This document shows, piece by piece, positions 16,850-25,351 of a stretch of 64,000 nucleotides of DNA (positions within the stretch are counted from its first letter, which is position 1; the number at the start of each line of letters is the position of its first letter). The stretch covers positions 124,001 through 188,000 of the forward strand of contig JAXLQJ010000004.1 in the NCBI GenBank assembly GCA_046331705.1, in the 5' to 3' direction. A program made the translations under genes and the position numbers. Source of the stretch: JADJOY01 sp046331705 [NCBI: bacterium] (GTDB lineage Bacteria > JADJOY01). The notes beneath the pieces are model-generated. The model worked only from the letters and a program-made list of their open reading frames with translations, ran no database searches and was not told the DNA's origin.

Positions 16850-17785
16850 CTAGGGCGCGCTCTCGGCGGCGGACGGCAGCCGCGCCACCAATCGCGGAAT
16901 CTGGTCCTTCGCCTTCTTCACGTCGCCTTCGTGCTTGAGCACCAGGCCCAGCGTCTCGCGCACGATCGAGTCGTCGAGGACACCCACGTTGAGCAGCGCC
17001 AGCGCCCGCGCCCAGTCGAGCACCTCGCTCACGCTCGGCACCTTCTTGAGATCGATCTCGCGCAAGCCGTGGACGAAGCGCACCACCTGACGCGCGAGCG
17101 TGGGGCCCGCCTCGGGCACCTTCATGCGCACGATCTCGGCCTCCAGCGCCTCGTCCGGAAAGTCGAGATAGAGATGGATGCAGCGGCGCTTGAGGGCGTC
17201 GGATAGCTCGCGGGTGTTGTTGCTGGTGAGGATGACGAGCGGGCGCTCCTTGGCGCGGAAGGTGCCGATCTCGGGCACGCTCACCTGGAAGTCGCTCAGG
17301 AACTCGAGGAGGAACGCCTCGAACTCGGGATCGGCCTTGTCCACCTCGTCGATGAGCAGAACCGAGACGCCCTCCGAGCGGATCACCCGCAAGAGCGGCC
17401 GCGAGAGCAGGAAGCGTTCCGAGAAGAACACGTCCTCCTGCGTGGTGAGCCGCTCCACCGACTCCTGGAGGCCGCTCGCGCCCTCCAGCACCTCGCCGAT
17501 CTTGTCCTTCAAGATCTGCGTGTAGAGCAGCTGCTTCGCGTATTCCCACTCGTAGAGCGCCTTGGCCTCGTCGAGGCCCTCGTAGCACTGCAAGCGCGTC
17601 AGCTCGACACCCACGGCGCGCGCCAAGGTCTGCCCGAGGTCCGTCTTCCCCACTCCCGCCGGCCCCTCCACCAGGATCGGCCGGCGCAGCTTGGACGCCA
17701 GAAACAGCACCGTCGCGACGTTCCGCGAGCACAAGTACTGGTGCGCGCGGAACCGCGCCTCCACCTCGTCGATCGACTCGAACAT
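16850..17785 (-). CDS. MoxR-family AAA+ ATPase
   Basis: A 311-residue AAA+ protein with Walker A GPAGVGKT (41-48), Walker B LLIDEVDKAD (143-152), sensor 1 ILTSNN and a following arginine-rich RELSDALKRRC segment. Length and motif order match the MoxR family. It probably remodels a client together with the adjacent VWA protein. ATG 17785 is preceded by GGAAGAG. It begins the minus-strand run MoxR - VWA - GAF/GGDEF-like - mreB; spacing of 52, 74 and 31 nt would allow one transcript. Confidence 0.9.
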   Translation of the reverse strand: MFESIDEVEARFRAHQYLCSRNVATVLFLASKLRRPILVEGPAGVGKTDLGQTLARAVGVELTRLQCYEGLDEAKALYEWEYAKQLLYTQILKDKIGEVLEGASGLQESVERLTTQEDVFFSERFLLSRPLLRVIRSEGVSVLLIDEVDKADPEFEAFLLEFLSDFQVSVPEIGTFRAKERPLVILTSNNTRELSDALKRRCIHLYLDFPDEALEAEIVRMKVPEAGPTLARQVVRFVHGLREIDLKKVPSVSEVLDWARALALLNVGVLDDSIVRETLGLVLKHEGDVKKAKDQIPRLVARLPSAAESAP

Positions 17786-17925
17786 GCCCGCTCTCTTCCC
17801 GCGCCCCGTTCCCGCGCGCGAGCGAGCGAGTCTAACAGGGCGTCGTTTCGGGGGGCTCGGTCTCGGGTCGCGCGGCTCGAGACCGCGGCGTGGGGCGGAT
17901 GGGCGCGGGAGCGCCAGGGGCGTGC

Positions 17926-19173
17926 TCAGTCGGACGCGAAGCCGATCGAGAGGCCGACCTTGAGCTCCTCGGGCAACGAGTAGGCGTTGATGTCGCTCGA
18001 GCCGAACGAGAACTGGCCGCCGAGATCGATTCGGAGCGGGCCGAGGATCGTGCCGACGCCCGCGGAGAGCTCGGGACCGAGGTCGCTCTCGGCGAAGTTG
18101 TCGAGGATGCCGAGGCGCAGCGCGAGCACGTCGAGCGGCAGCCACTCGACACCCGCCGAGATGCACTGCACGTCGTAGCCGCGCTTCAAGAGATCGTCGA
18201 GGAGCGCGCCGTGGCGCAGCAGGTCGAGGTCCACGGCGAGCGTCACGTTCGGTGCCGGGTGGAGCGCGAACCCGAGACGCACGTCCGGCTCGAGCGCCAG
18301 GCTGCCGCCGAGCTTCGCCACGGGCCCCTCCGGCCCCAGATCGAAGCTCGGCCGCGTGAGGTTCCGCCCCAGGAGCCCCACCTGCCACCACGCATCGTGG
18401 ACCAGCACGCCGACGTCGAGGCCGAAGGCGCTCGAACCCTGGAAATGATCGAAGACCGAGCCGAAATAATCGTTCGGATCGACCTGGTTGATCGCCGTGC
18501 GCTCGACCAACGTCTGGCCGTAGAGGTACTTGGCGGCCGCACCCACCGACAGCCAATCGGTCGGCGCGTAGCCGTACGCGATCGGCACCTCGTGGAGGAT
18601 CAAGCCCTCGTACACCAGCTCCACCGGCAGGTTCGCGGGATCGATCGTGGCGGGATCGATCTGCTCGACCGGCAACGTCGGCCGCGGGATGCCGGAGATC
18701 TCGGCGTCCACTCGGTAGCCGAACGCGAGCGCACCGAAGCGCGCCTGAACGCTCGCGTTGCCGAGCGCGGCGGCTGCCCACTTCTCGCGGACCAGCCCAT
18801 CGACGAGCCGAAGCGCCTGCTCGTACGTGGGCAAGCTCCCCGAGCTGCCGATCGACACCAGCTCCTCGACGGCGCGCCCCACGTCGTTGAACGCCTGCTC
18901 GCCGCCAAGCGCCGCGAGCCCGACCGAGAACGGCGCGGGCCTCCGCGACGACGACGCGCCGACCTCGGCACCCGTTCCGTCGCCGCCCAGCACGCCGAGC
19001 ACGCCGGGATTCCAGAACAGCGCGCTCTCGTCGGCAACGGCGGCGACCGACGCGCCGCCCATGCCCACCGCGCGGGCGCCGACCAGCGGCAGCTCCTGCG
19101 CCGCTGCACCACCGGGCAGCGCGCTCAGCGCCGCCGCCACGACCCACCTCAACGCGATCCGACTTCGATTCAC
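17926..19173 (-). CDS. PorV/TraF-like outer-membrane beta-barrel protein
   Basis: A 415-residue exported protein with a signal peptide (residues 1-25, cleavage after GGAAAQ). The mature N-terminus has ARAVGMGGASVAAVADESALFWNPG, here cited by its core VGMGGASVAA, which is the hallmark of the UPF0164/PorV/TraF_2/FadL-like outer-membrane barrel families. The remainder alternates hydrophobic and polar residues as in beta-strands. The GTG start has GGAGG 7 nt upstream. Function in lipid or hydrophobic compound transport, or as an OM scaffold, is possible but not shown. Confidence 0.7.
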   Translation of the reverse strand: MNRSRIALRWVVAAALSALPGGAAAQELPLVGARAVGMGGASVAAVADESALFWNPGVLGVLGGDGTGAEVGASSSRRPAPFSVGLAALGGEQAFNDVGRAVEELVSIGSSGSLPTYEQALRLVDGLVREKWAAAALGNASVQARFGALAFGYRVDAEISGIPRPTLPVEQIDPATIDPANLPVELVYEGLILHEVPIAYGYAPTDWLSVGAAAKYLYGQTLVERTAINQVDPNDYFGSVFDHFQGSSAFGLDVGVLVHDAWWQVGLLGRNLTRPSFDLGPEGPVAKLGGSLALEPDVRLGFALHPAPNVTLAVDLDLLRHGALLDDLLKRGYDVQCISAGVEWLPLDVLALRLGILDNFAESDLGPELSAGVGTILGPLRIDLGGQFSFGSSDINAYSLPEELKVGLSIGFASD

Positions 19174-19264
19174 GAGTTCCTCCGGAAGCGTCGCCGACGC
19201 AGGTTCCGCGCGCCTCGCGCGAAGTCGATCGCGAAGCCCCGTGGGGCGGTGCGCCGCGAACCGG

Positions 19265-20332
19265 TCAGCCGTGCTTGCCGAGCGCGTCGCGGCCCAGCAC
19301 CACCACGCGATTGCGTCCCACCTTGGCCTGGTACATCGCGGTGTCGGCGAGGCCCAGCAACACGTCTCGATCGTCGCCCGAATCGCGGCTCGAGGCGCAA
19401 CCGATCGACGAGGTGAGGAACGCGAGATCGTAGCCCTCGTCCTTCAGGAACTCGGCGGCCTCGATCTTGCGCCGGATCTTCTCGGCGATCGCGACACCCT
19501 CGTCCACGGTGCAGCCCGGGATCACCAGGATGAACTCGTCACCGCCGTAGCGGGCGATGAAGTCGTGCTGGCGCGTGTTCTCGCGCAACAGCCGCGCCAC
19601 CGCGATCAGCGTGCGCGAGCCGACCTGGTGCCCGTAGCGATCGTTCACCTGCTTGAAGTGGTCGAGATCGATGAAGAGCACGCAGAACTCGTCGCCCGTG
19701 ACGCGCGAGGCGTTGAGCTCCTTGGCGAGCTGCTCGTGGAGCGAGCGACTGTTGTAGAGACCCGTGAGCGGATCGCGCGCCGCCGCCGAGGCGTGCGAGA
19801 TCGACTGCGTGATGAGCTGCGCCAGCACGTTCAGGAGCTCAAGGTCGCGCTCGGTGTAGGCCGCGTCGCCACCCCGCTCGCCGAGGCGATTGAGGAGCTG
19901 GATGACGCCGAAGCGCCGGTCGCCGACCTCGAGGGGAGTGCACAGCACCGAGCGCGTCGTGAACTTGGCTTCGGTCTCGATGCGCCGGTAGAAGCGCGCG
20001 TCCGCCTGCACGTCGTTCGCGAGCAGCGGCCCGTTCTCGAACGAGTAACCCGCGAAGCCGCGGCTGCGCGGCACGGCCTTGGACTCGACCGACGGCGCCG
20101 AGGCGCCGTAGCTCACCGCGATCACCAGCTCGTCGCGACGTGGGCGAAACAGATAGACGGATCCGGCCTCGGACGGAACCAGCCGATTGGCCTTCGCGAG
20201 CGCGTCCTGCAGCGACGCCTTGAGATCGGGAACGGCGTTCGGGAACGGTATCTCTTCCTCGATGTTCTGGAAGAGCTCGGCGAGCTCCGGATCCGTTCCT
20301 CCGCGGCTCACGGGACGATCGGCAGCGCTCAT
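19265..20332 (-). CDS. GAF-GGDEF diguanylate cyclase
   Basis: A 355-residue soluble protein: GAF sensory domain (about 30-175) and GGDEF domain (about 185-345). The active-site loop RYGGDEF is intact (263-267). RQHD at 254-257 is the RxxD inhibitory site five residues before it, so the enzyme should make c-di-GMP from two GTP with product feedback. DPLTGLYN and FIDLDHFKQVND are standard. The start has GGGGGAT upstream. It follows a lipoprotein gene by 25 nt and probably shares its transcript. It contrasts with the degenerate GGDEF protein at 13934. Confidence 0.93.
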   Translation of the reverse strand: MSAADRPVSRGGTDPELAELFQNIEEEIPFPNAVPDLKASLQDALAKANRLVPSEAGSVYLFRPRRDELVIAVSYGASAPSVESKAVPRSRGFAGYSFENGPLLANDVQADARFYRRIETEAKFTTRSVLCTPLEVGDRRFGVIQLLNRLGERGGDAAYTERDLELLNVLAQLITQSISHASAAARDPLTGLYNSRSLHEQLAKELNASRVTGDEFCVLFIDLDHFKQVNDRYGHQVGSRTLIAVARLLRENTRQHDFIARYGGDEFILVIPGCTVDEGVAIAEKIRRKIEAAEFLKDEGYDLAFLTSSIGCASSRDSGDDRDVLLGLADTAMYQAKVGRNRVVVLGRDALGKHG

Positions 20333-20357
20333 CGGGACGGATCCCCCGGCGTTGCGG

Positions 20358-20798
20358 TCAGAGATCCCAGCCTCCGTCCGGAAAATCGAGCATCCACTGA
20401 CCGTCCTTCACCACCCACGTCTGCTCGATGAGGCGCGTGCTGTACACGTTCGACGGCAGCCGGGTGTAGCTGATCCGCACCTGGGCTCGGCCCTCGGTGC
20501 GCAGCCCGGCCTTGGCGTCGGACTCGTCGATGCTCACGTCCTCCACCGAGAAATCGCTGATGTCGAGCGTGGTCTCGATGGACTGCGTGAACTTGAGGAA
20601 GGCGCGCTCGCGGCCTGGCGCGACGAAGAGCTTCGCCTTCGCGAACTGCTTCCAGCGCATGAACTTCGTGAACGCCTCCACCGATCGGCCGAGCTCTTCC
20701 GGACCGGGGTCGGTCCAGTGGCTCAAGGTGGAGCAGCCCGGCGCGGCGAGCGTGACGGACAGAGCGAGGAACGAGAGCAGCAGAGTGCGGCGCAGCAC
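20358..20798 (-). CDS. small lipoprotein of unknown function
   Basis: A 146-residue protein with a signal peptide and lipobox LAAPGC (Cys about residue 22), so it is probably lipid-anchored in the outer membrane or periplasm. The mature part forms a small alpha/beta domain resembling NTF2/Lumazine-bound type folds (VRISYTRLPSN ... LIEQTWVVKDGQW), but no family is certain. GTG 20798 was chosen because GGAGG lies 8 nt upstream; the reading frame extends further left only as a shadow of the barrel gene. It lies between that outer-membrane barrel gene and the diguanylate cyclase. Confidence 0.72.
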   Translation of the reverse strand: MLRRTLLLSFLALSVTLAAPGCSTLSHWTDPGPEELGRSVEAFTKFMRWKQFAKAKLFVAPGRERAFLKFTQSIETTLDISDFSVEDVSIDESDAKAGLRTEGRAQVRISYTRLPSNVYSTRLIEQTWVVKDGQWMLDFPDGGWDL

Positions 20799-20857
20799 GT
20801 TGGCGACCTCCGGCGCACGTCTTACCCCGCGCGCCCGACCCCTGCAACCGAACGCGG

Positions 20858-22606
20858 TCAGAACACGATGGCGAGCTGCGGCCTCAGCATGAAGATGTTC
20901 GACGCCGTGGGGCCGAACGCGTCGCCCGACAGCAGGTAGCCCGCCTTCAGCTCGGCGCGCAGGTTCTCGCCGAACTTGCGATCGAGCCCGAAGTCGATCT
21001 CGACGCCCAGGTCCTTCTTCCGGCCATCCGAGACCACCGTGACCGGCGTGTTGGGATCGCCGTCGTCGGCGCCCTCGATGTGGTAGGTCTCGACGCCGCG
21101 GTTGAGCTGGCCCCAGATCACCGCGGCCCACAGCCGCGTCGAGTCGTCGAGGTTCCACTCGCCCGTGCCCTTCACGTACGTCGTGTTGTGGACGTCGGGC
21201 AGCAGGTTCACCGGCTCGATCGGTCCGGCTTCCTCGTACAGGATCACCGCCACGTCGTACTCGGTGTCGAAGGGATAGCTGCCCGCCTTGGTGCCGGTGA
21301 TCGCCGCGCCCAGCGCGTCGTCCACCTGCGCCTCGAGCGCGGCCTTCGCCTCGGGGCCCTTGGCGTTCACCGGGCCGACGAAGTCGATGAGGACGTTGTT
21401 GTCGTCCCCGCCGCTCGAGTAGCCCCACTCACCGGTGAGCCGGAAGGGGCCGTTCTCCACACCGCCACGCACCACACCGCCGCCCAACCAGACTTCGAGC
21501 GACTCGTTGCGCGCCACGTCGAAACCCGCCGACGCGCCGTCGGCGGCGATGGTCTGCGCCACCTTGGGCGACAGGCCGTTTTCCTCGAGACCCTGGGCCA
21601 CCAGCGTCGCGAGCAGTCCGATGTCGGTGCCGTTCTGGGCGATCGTCGCGCCCAGCGAGCCGAGCTCGCCCACCAACCCCTCGGTGATCGAATCGACGAA
21701 GTCCTGGCGCTTGTTCTTGCCGACCAGACCGCTGCGCTTGCTGGAGCCGAACGCGATCACGCCTTCGCCCTCGACGAAGATCCACGTCTGGTCGCCGATC
21801 GAGCGCTTCAGGTGGAAATAGCCCTCCTGAAGCCCCACGGTCGCCGACGAGCCGGACTTCGTCACCAGCACGCTGTAGCTGCCGAGCTCGGTGTTGCCGG
21901 TGACGCGCGGCGAGATCGAGCCGTCGGTGTAGAGGTTGGCGAGGATGAAGTCGTTGACGTCGTCGCCCTGATCGAAGACGTCGAGCTCGATGGTGCGGTC
22001 GTACGCGAGCGCCACGATGTAGTGCTCGTCGTGCCAGCCGAGCGGCACGCCGAGGTCGGTCAGGAAGAGCGCGCGGTCGACGGTGTCGCCGGTCTCCGGA
22101 CCGTTTCCGTCCGGGCCCCACTCGAGCGTGCCGCCGCCGTTGGCGAGGATGCCGAGGCCGAAGCTCGACGGTTGGCGCCCGATGCGCAGCAGCCCGACGG
22201 GAGTGCGGATCTCGCCGTAGAGATGGTTGATCTCGACGTCGTTGACCGGCTCCAGCGTGCGATCGAAGTTCGAGGTGCCTTTGGCCAAGCCGGTGAGGAT
22301 CGACGGCTCGTTGTCGTTGTTGCCCCAGATCACGTCGTCGAGGATGTCGACGCGCGCCTTGATCTTGATCTCGTCCGTGACCGAAAGCGTCGGATAGAGA
22401 GCGAAGCGGTAGTCGAGGAACTCGGTGTTCAGGTTGTTGCCGGTCGCCGGGTTGAGGGGCGATCCGTCGGCGAAGAAGTACCGGGCCCGCCACCACCCGT
22501 TGGTGTCGAAGTCGAGCGCGTGCGCCGCGGGCGCGACGCCGAGACCTCCAACCAGTGCGACGAGTCCCGTCCACACCAGCCATGCCCGACCGCCCGAGCG
22601 CGTCAT
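20858..22606 (-). CDS. predicted outer-membrane beta-barrel protein
   Basis: A 582-residue protein with a signal peptide (1-31, ending AAHA). The mature protein starts LDFDTNGWWRARYFF and continues with alternating strands, and it contains LRIGRQPSSFGLGILAN, reminiscent of porin-type or alginate-export-like barrels. The last residue is Phe (LAIVF), typical of barrels recognised by BamA. A helical insert lies about residues 330-400. ATG 22606 has GGGGAGG 4 nt upstream. No substrate can be assigned. Confidence 0.65.
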   Translation of the reverse strand: MTRSGGRAWLVWTGLVALVGGLGVAPAAHALDFDTNGWWRARYFFADGSPLNPATGNNLNTEFLDYRFALYPTLSVTDEIKIKARVDILDDVIWGNNDNEPSILTGLAKGTSNFDRTLEPVNDVEINHLYGEIRTPVGLLRIGRQPSSFGLGILANGGGTLEWGPDGNGPETGDTVDRALFLTDLGVPLGWHDEHYIVALAYDRTIELDVFDQGDDVNDFILANLYTDGSISPRVTGNTELGSYSVLVTKSGSSATVGLQEGYFHLKRSIGDQTWIFVEGEGVIAFGSSKRSGLVGKNKRQDFVDSITEGLVGELGSLGATIAQNGTDIGLLATLVAQGLEENGLSPKVAQTIAADGASAGFDVARNESLEVWLGGGVVRGGVENGPFRLTGEWGYSSGGDDNNVLIDFVGPVNAKGPEAKAALEAQVDDALGAAITGTKAGSYPFDTEYDVAVILYEEAGPIEPVNLLPDVHNTTYVKGTGEWNLDDSTRLWAAVIWGQLNRGVETYHIEGADDGDPNTPVTVVSDGRKKDLGVEIDFGLDRKFGENLRAELKAGYLLSGDAFGPTASNIFMLRPQLAIVF

Positions 22607-22654
22607 CTCGCCTCCCCGTGACCTCGACAGCGCAGCACCGCGAAACGCGGCCTC

Positions 22655-22684
22655 ACAGTAGACGAGCGTCGAGCGTCGCGTCAA
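22655..22684 (-). promoter_or_regulatory. candidate sigma-70 promoter for the barrel-lipoprotein-DGC unit
   Basis: On the minus strand TTGACG (22679-22684, five of six) and TACTGT (22655-22660) are 18 bp apart. The predicted start is about 40 nt upstream of ATG 22606. Confidence 0.4.
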
Positions 22685-22844
22685 CGCAGAATCGTTGAGA
22701 AAACAGCCTCGATCGCGATCCGCCGGCGGGGTCACGACGAGCTGCGCCGGGGCCGCCGGCCGAGGAAGTTGTGGCGTCGCGCGAGGCGACTTTGTTACAG
22801 TCGAGCCACGCTCACATCACGCCGAGATGGCGTAGGAGTTCCAC

Positions 22845-24221
22845 ATGCGGCTCGTTTCCCGGCTCGCCATCACCCTGCGCTCGTCCCGCGCGTGGGTCCT
22901 CTCCGCCCTCGTGGCGCTCGTCGGCTCGGCGATCGCCGCCGACCGCGCCCAGGCGCTCAGCCAAGTCGGCCCCTGGATCGATGCGGTCTCGCCCACCGGC
23001 GCCACGATCTCGTTCACGGCCAACGCCACCAGCGCCACCGTCGATTACGGCCACACCACCAGCTACGAGCTCGGCTCCCAGAGCGGAAGCCCGGTGAGCG
23101 TCCAGAACCCGCTCAACCAGTTCACCAACGCGTTCGGCAACAAGTTCGAGATCCCGCTCAGCGGGCTCGCGGCCGCTTCGCACTACGAATACCGCGTGCG
23201 GATCGGCGCGAGCACGTTCGGCTCGGGCAGCTTCGACACCGCCAAGGTCGGCCCCTCGAGCTTCACGTTCGTGGCGCTCGGCGACACCCGCGAGGGTGCC
23301 AACATCGACCACCAGCGCGTCCGCGATTGCGTGATCAGCGACAGCTCGTCCTACGGCCCGTACAGCTTCCTGCTCAACACCGGTGACCTCCAGAACTCCA
23401 ACAACGCGACCACCTGGCAGAACTTCTTCGAGATCGAGTCCGTGAACGCGACCAGCCCGGTCGGCAAGGGCGCCATCTACCTGAACGTCATCCCGTTCTT
23501 CCCGGCCCGCGGCAATCACGACTTCACGCAGATTTGGTACAACAACTTCTTCGCCCCGCCGACCTTCAACTCCGGGAACGAGGACTACTACTCGTTCGAT
23601 TACGGCTCGATGCACGTGGTCTCGCTCAACGCGAACGTGGCCGCCGGCGCGACCGATCCCCAGACCCAGTTCCTCGAAGCCGACCTCTTGGCCCAGAAGA
23701 ACGCGGGCTACCCCGGCCCCATCGTGGTGTTCTTCCACCAGGCGGGCGTGTCCAGCGCCAACCACGGCAACACCTCGTCGGTGAAGAACAACTGGTTCCC
23801 GATCTTCCAGGAATACGGTGTCGACCTGGTGTTCCAGGGCCACGATCACGTCTACGAGCGCTTCGCGACCATCAACGGCGTCAACTACGTCACGACCGGC
23901 GGCGCGGGCGCGGACCTCTACGACATCACCCCCTCGCCCTGGACCGTCGTGGGCCTCAAGACCCACAACTACACGCTGGTGGACGTGAACGGCCAGAACC
24001 TGACGGTGACCGCGAAGAACGACTCGTGCTCGGTGATCGACTCGTTCACGGTGAACGCCGCGTCCAACAACGGCGTCTACCACCGCACCGATCCCTTCCC
24101 CGCCGACGCGGGTAGCGGCAGCGGCTGCAACGTCGCGGGCGGATCGGCGGCGGGCTCGCTCGATTTCGTCTGGGCGTTGGCGCCGCTCGCGCTGCTCGTG
24201 CGGCGCCGCTCGCGATCCTGA
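22845..24221 (+). CDS. secreted purple-acid-phosphatase-like metallophosphoesterase with MYXO-CTERM-like tail
   Basis: A 458-residue exported protein: signal peptide (1-37), fibronectin-III-like domain (about 40-130), and calcineurin-like phosphoesterase domain (about 140-400). Metal-binding motifs are ALGDTREG, NTGDLQ, ARGNHDF, FFHQAG and QGHDHVYER, in canonical order, so a dimetal phosphomonoesterase or diesterase is expected. The C-terminus has a single Cys (SGSGCNVAGG), a hydrophobic segment and RRRSRS, the layout of the MYXO-CTERM sorting signal that retains proteins at the myxobacterial surface. ATG 22845 has TAGGAG 6 nt upstream. It is divergent from the barrel gene. Confidence 0.85.
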   Translation: MRLVSRLAITLRSSRAWVLSALVALVGSAIAADRAQALSQVGPWIDAVSPTGATISFTANATSATVDYGHTTSYELGSQSGSPVSVQNPLNQFTNAFGNKFEIPLSGLAAASHYEYRVRIGASTFGSGSFDTAKVGPSSFTFVALGDTREGANIDHQRVRDCVISDSSSYGPYSFLLNTGDLQNSNNATTWQNFFEIESVNATSPVGKGAIYLNVIPFFPARGNHDFTQIWYNNFFAPPTFNSGNEDYYSFDYGSMHVVSLNANVAAGATDPQTQFLEADLLAQKNAGYPGPIVVFFHQAGVSSANHGNTSSVKNNWFPIFQEYGVDLVFQGHDHVYERFATINGVNYVTTGGAGADLYDITPSPWTVVGLKTHNYTLVDVNGQNLTVTAKNDSCSVIDSFTVNAASNNGVYHRTDPFPADAGSGSGCNVAGGSAAGSLDFVWALAPLALLVRRRSRS

Positions 24222-24244
24222 GCGTTCGGCCCGCGCGCCGGCGC

Positions 24245-25351
24245 GTGGCCGTCGCGCTGCTCGTCGCGATCTGGACGTGCAGCGCGACGCTCGCGCGCGC
24301 CGACGGACCGTCGTGCCCGGAAGGTGTCGAGGCGGATGCCGCGGCGCGCTTCGACGAGGCGGCGAACGGCTATCTCGCTTGCGCCGCGCGTGCCACGAGC
24401 CCAGGTGAGACCGCCTGGGCGCTGAGCCGCGCCGCGCGGGTGCTCGCCACCAAGCTCTTTCGGTTCGACGAGGCGCTCGCGCTGCTCACCCGCCTCGAAC
24501 GCGAGTTCCCCACCGATCCGCGCGCGATCGCCGCGCAAGGGCTCGCCGCCGAGCTTCGCGACGGACGCCGCGGCGGCGACGAGCCGCTCAGGCTCTACTA
24601 TTCGTTGCGCGAGCGGCCCGACCTGGTGCCCGCCGCGAGCCGGATCGCGACCCTTCGGCGCTTGACCAACGAGTACCCGGACTTCTTCGCCAGCGACTGG
24701 GTGCTGCGCACGCTCGCCGTCGAGCTGCGCGGCGGCGGCGACGTCGCGGGCGCGCTCGCGGTGCTCGCGACGATGCGCGAGCGATTCGCGGGCACTCCCT
24801 CGGCGGCCATCGCGGCGCTCGAGACAGCCGCGACCTACTTCGCTGCCGGCCGCTTCACCGAGGCCGCAGCGTGGTATCGGCGCCTGCCGGAGTTCGGCGG
24901 CTCGCAGACGCTCGGCGAGCAGAACGCGCGGCGCGCGCTCGCGCACCGCGCTCGACAGCGCGTCGCATGGCTGGCGGGCGCCATCCTGGCGAGCTTCGCG
25001 GCCTGGTTCGCGTTCGCGACCCGCTGGCAACGCCTCGATCGCGCCACGGCGCGTGACGCGCTTCGCGAGGCGTTCGCGATGGCGCCCGCATGGCTGTTGC
25101 TGGTGGTCGTGTCGTTCCGAACCAACCCGGGAATCCACCGTCCGATCTGGTGGATCGCGGGCTCCACCACGCTGCTGCTCACGCTCTCGAACCTCGCGTT
25201 GCTGACGCGGCGCCCGCGCCGCGGCGCCCGCTGGCTGCACGCGGTCTTGACCGTGTGCAGCGCGATCGCCATCGTTTACGTCTCCCTCTACGCCTACGAC
25301 CTCGTGTTCACCCTCGAAGAGACGCTCGGCATCGGATCGGCTGCGGGATGA
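24245..25351 (+). CDS. TPR-containing integral membrane protein
   Basis: A 368-residue protein with a signal-like N-terminus (1-19), a periplasmic helical-repeat domain (about 20-230) resembling TPR/Sel1 repeats, and four hydrophobic C-terminal segments (about 240-258, 280-295, 300-320 and 335-355). The GTG start 24 nt after the phosphoesterase stop has no obvious ribosome-binding site, so the start is uncertain. The stop overlaps the flippase start (ATGA), showing translational coupling and suggesting a joint role in polysaccharide or envelope assembly. Confidence 0.62.
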   Translation: MAVALLVAIWTCSATLARADGPSCPEGVEADAAARFDEAANGYLACAARATSPGETAWALSRAARVLATKLFRFDEALALLTRLEREFPTDPRAIAAQGLAAELRDGRRGGDEPLRLYYSLRERPDLVPAASRIATLRRLTNEYPDFFASDWVLRTLAVELRGGGDVAGALAVLATMRERFAGTPSAAIAALETAATYFAAGRFTEAAAWYRRLPEFGGSQTLGEQNARRALAHRARQRVAWLAGAILASFAAWFAFATRWQRLDRATARDALREAFAMAPAWLLLVVVSFRTNPGIHRPIWWIAGSTTLLLTLSNLALLTRRPRRGARWLHAVLTVCSAIAIVYVSLYAYDLVFTLEETLGIGSAAG

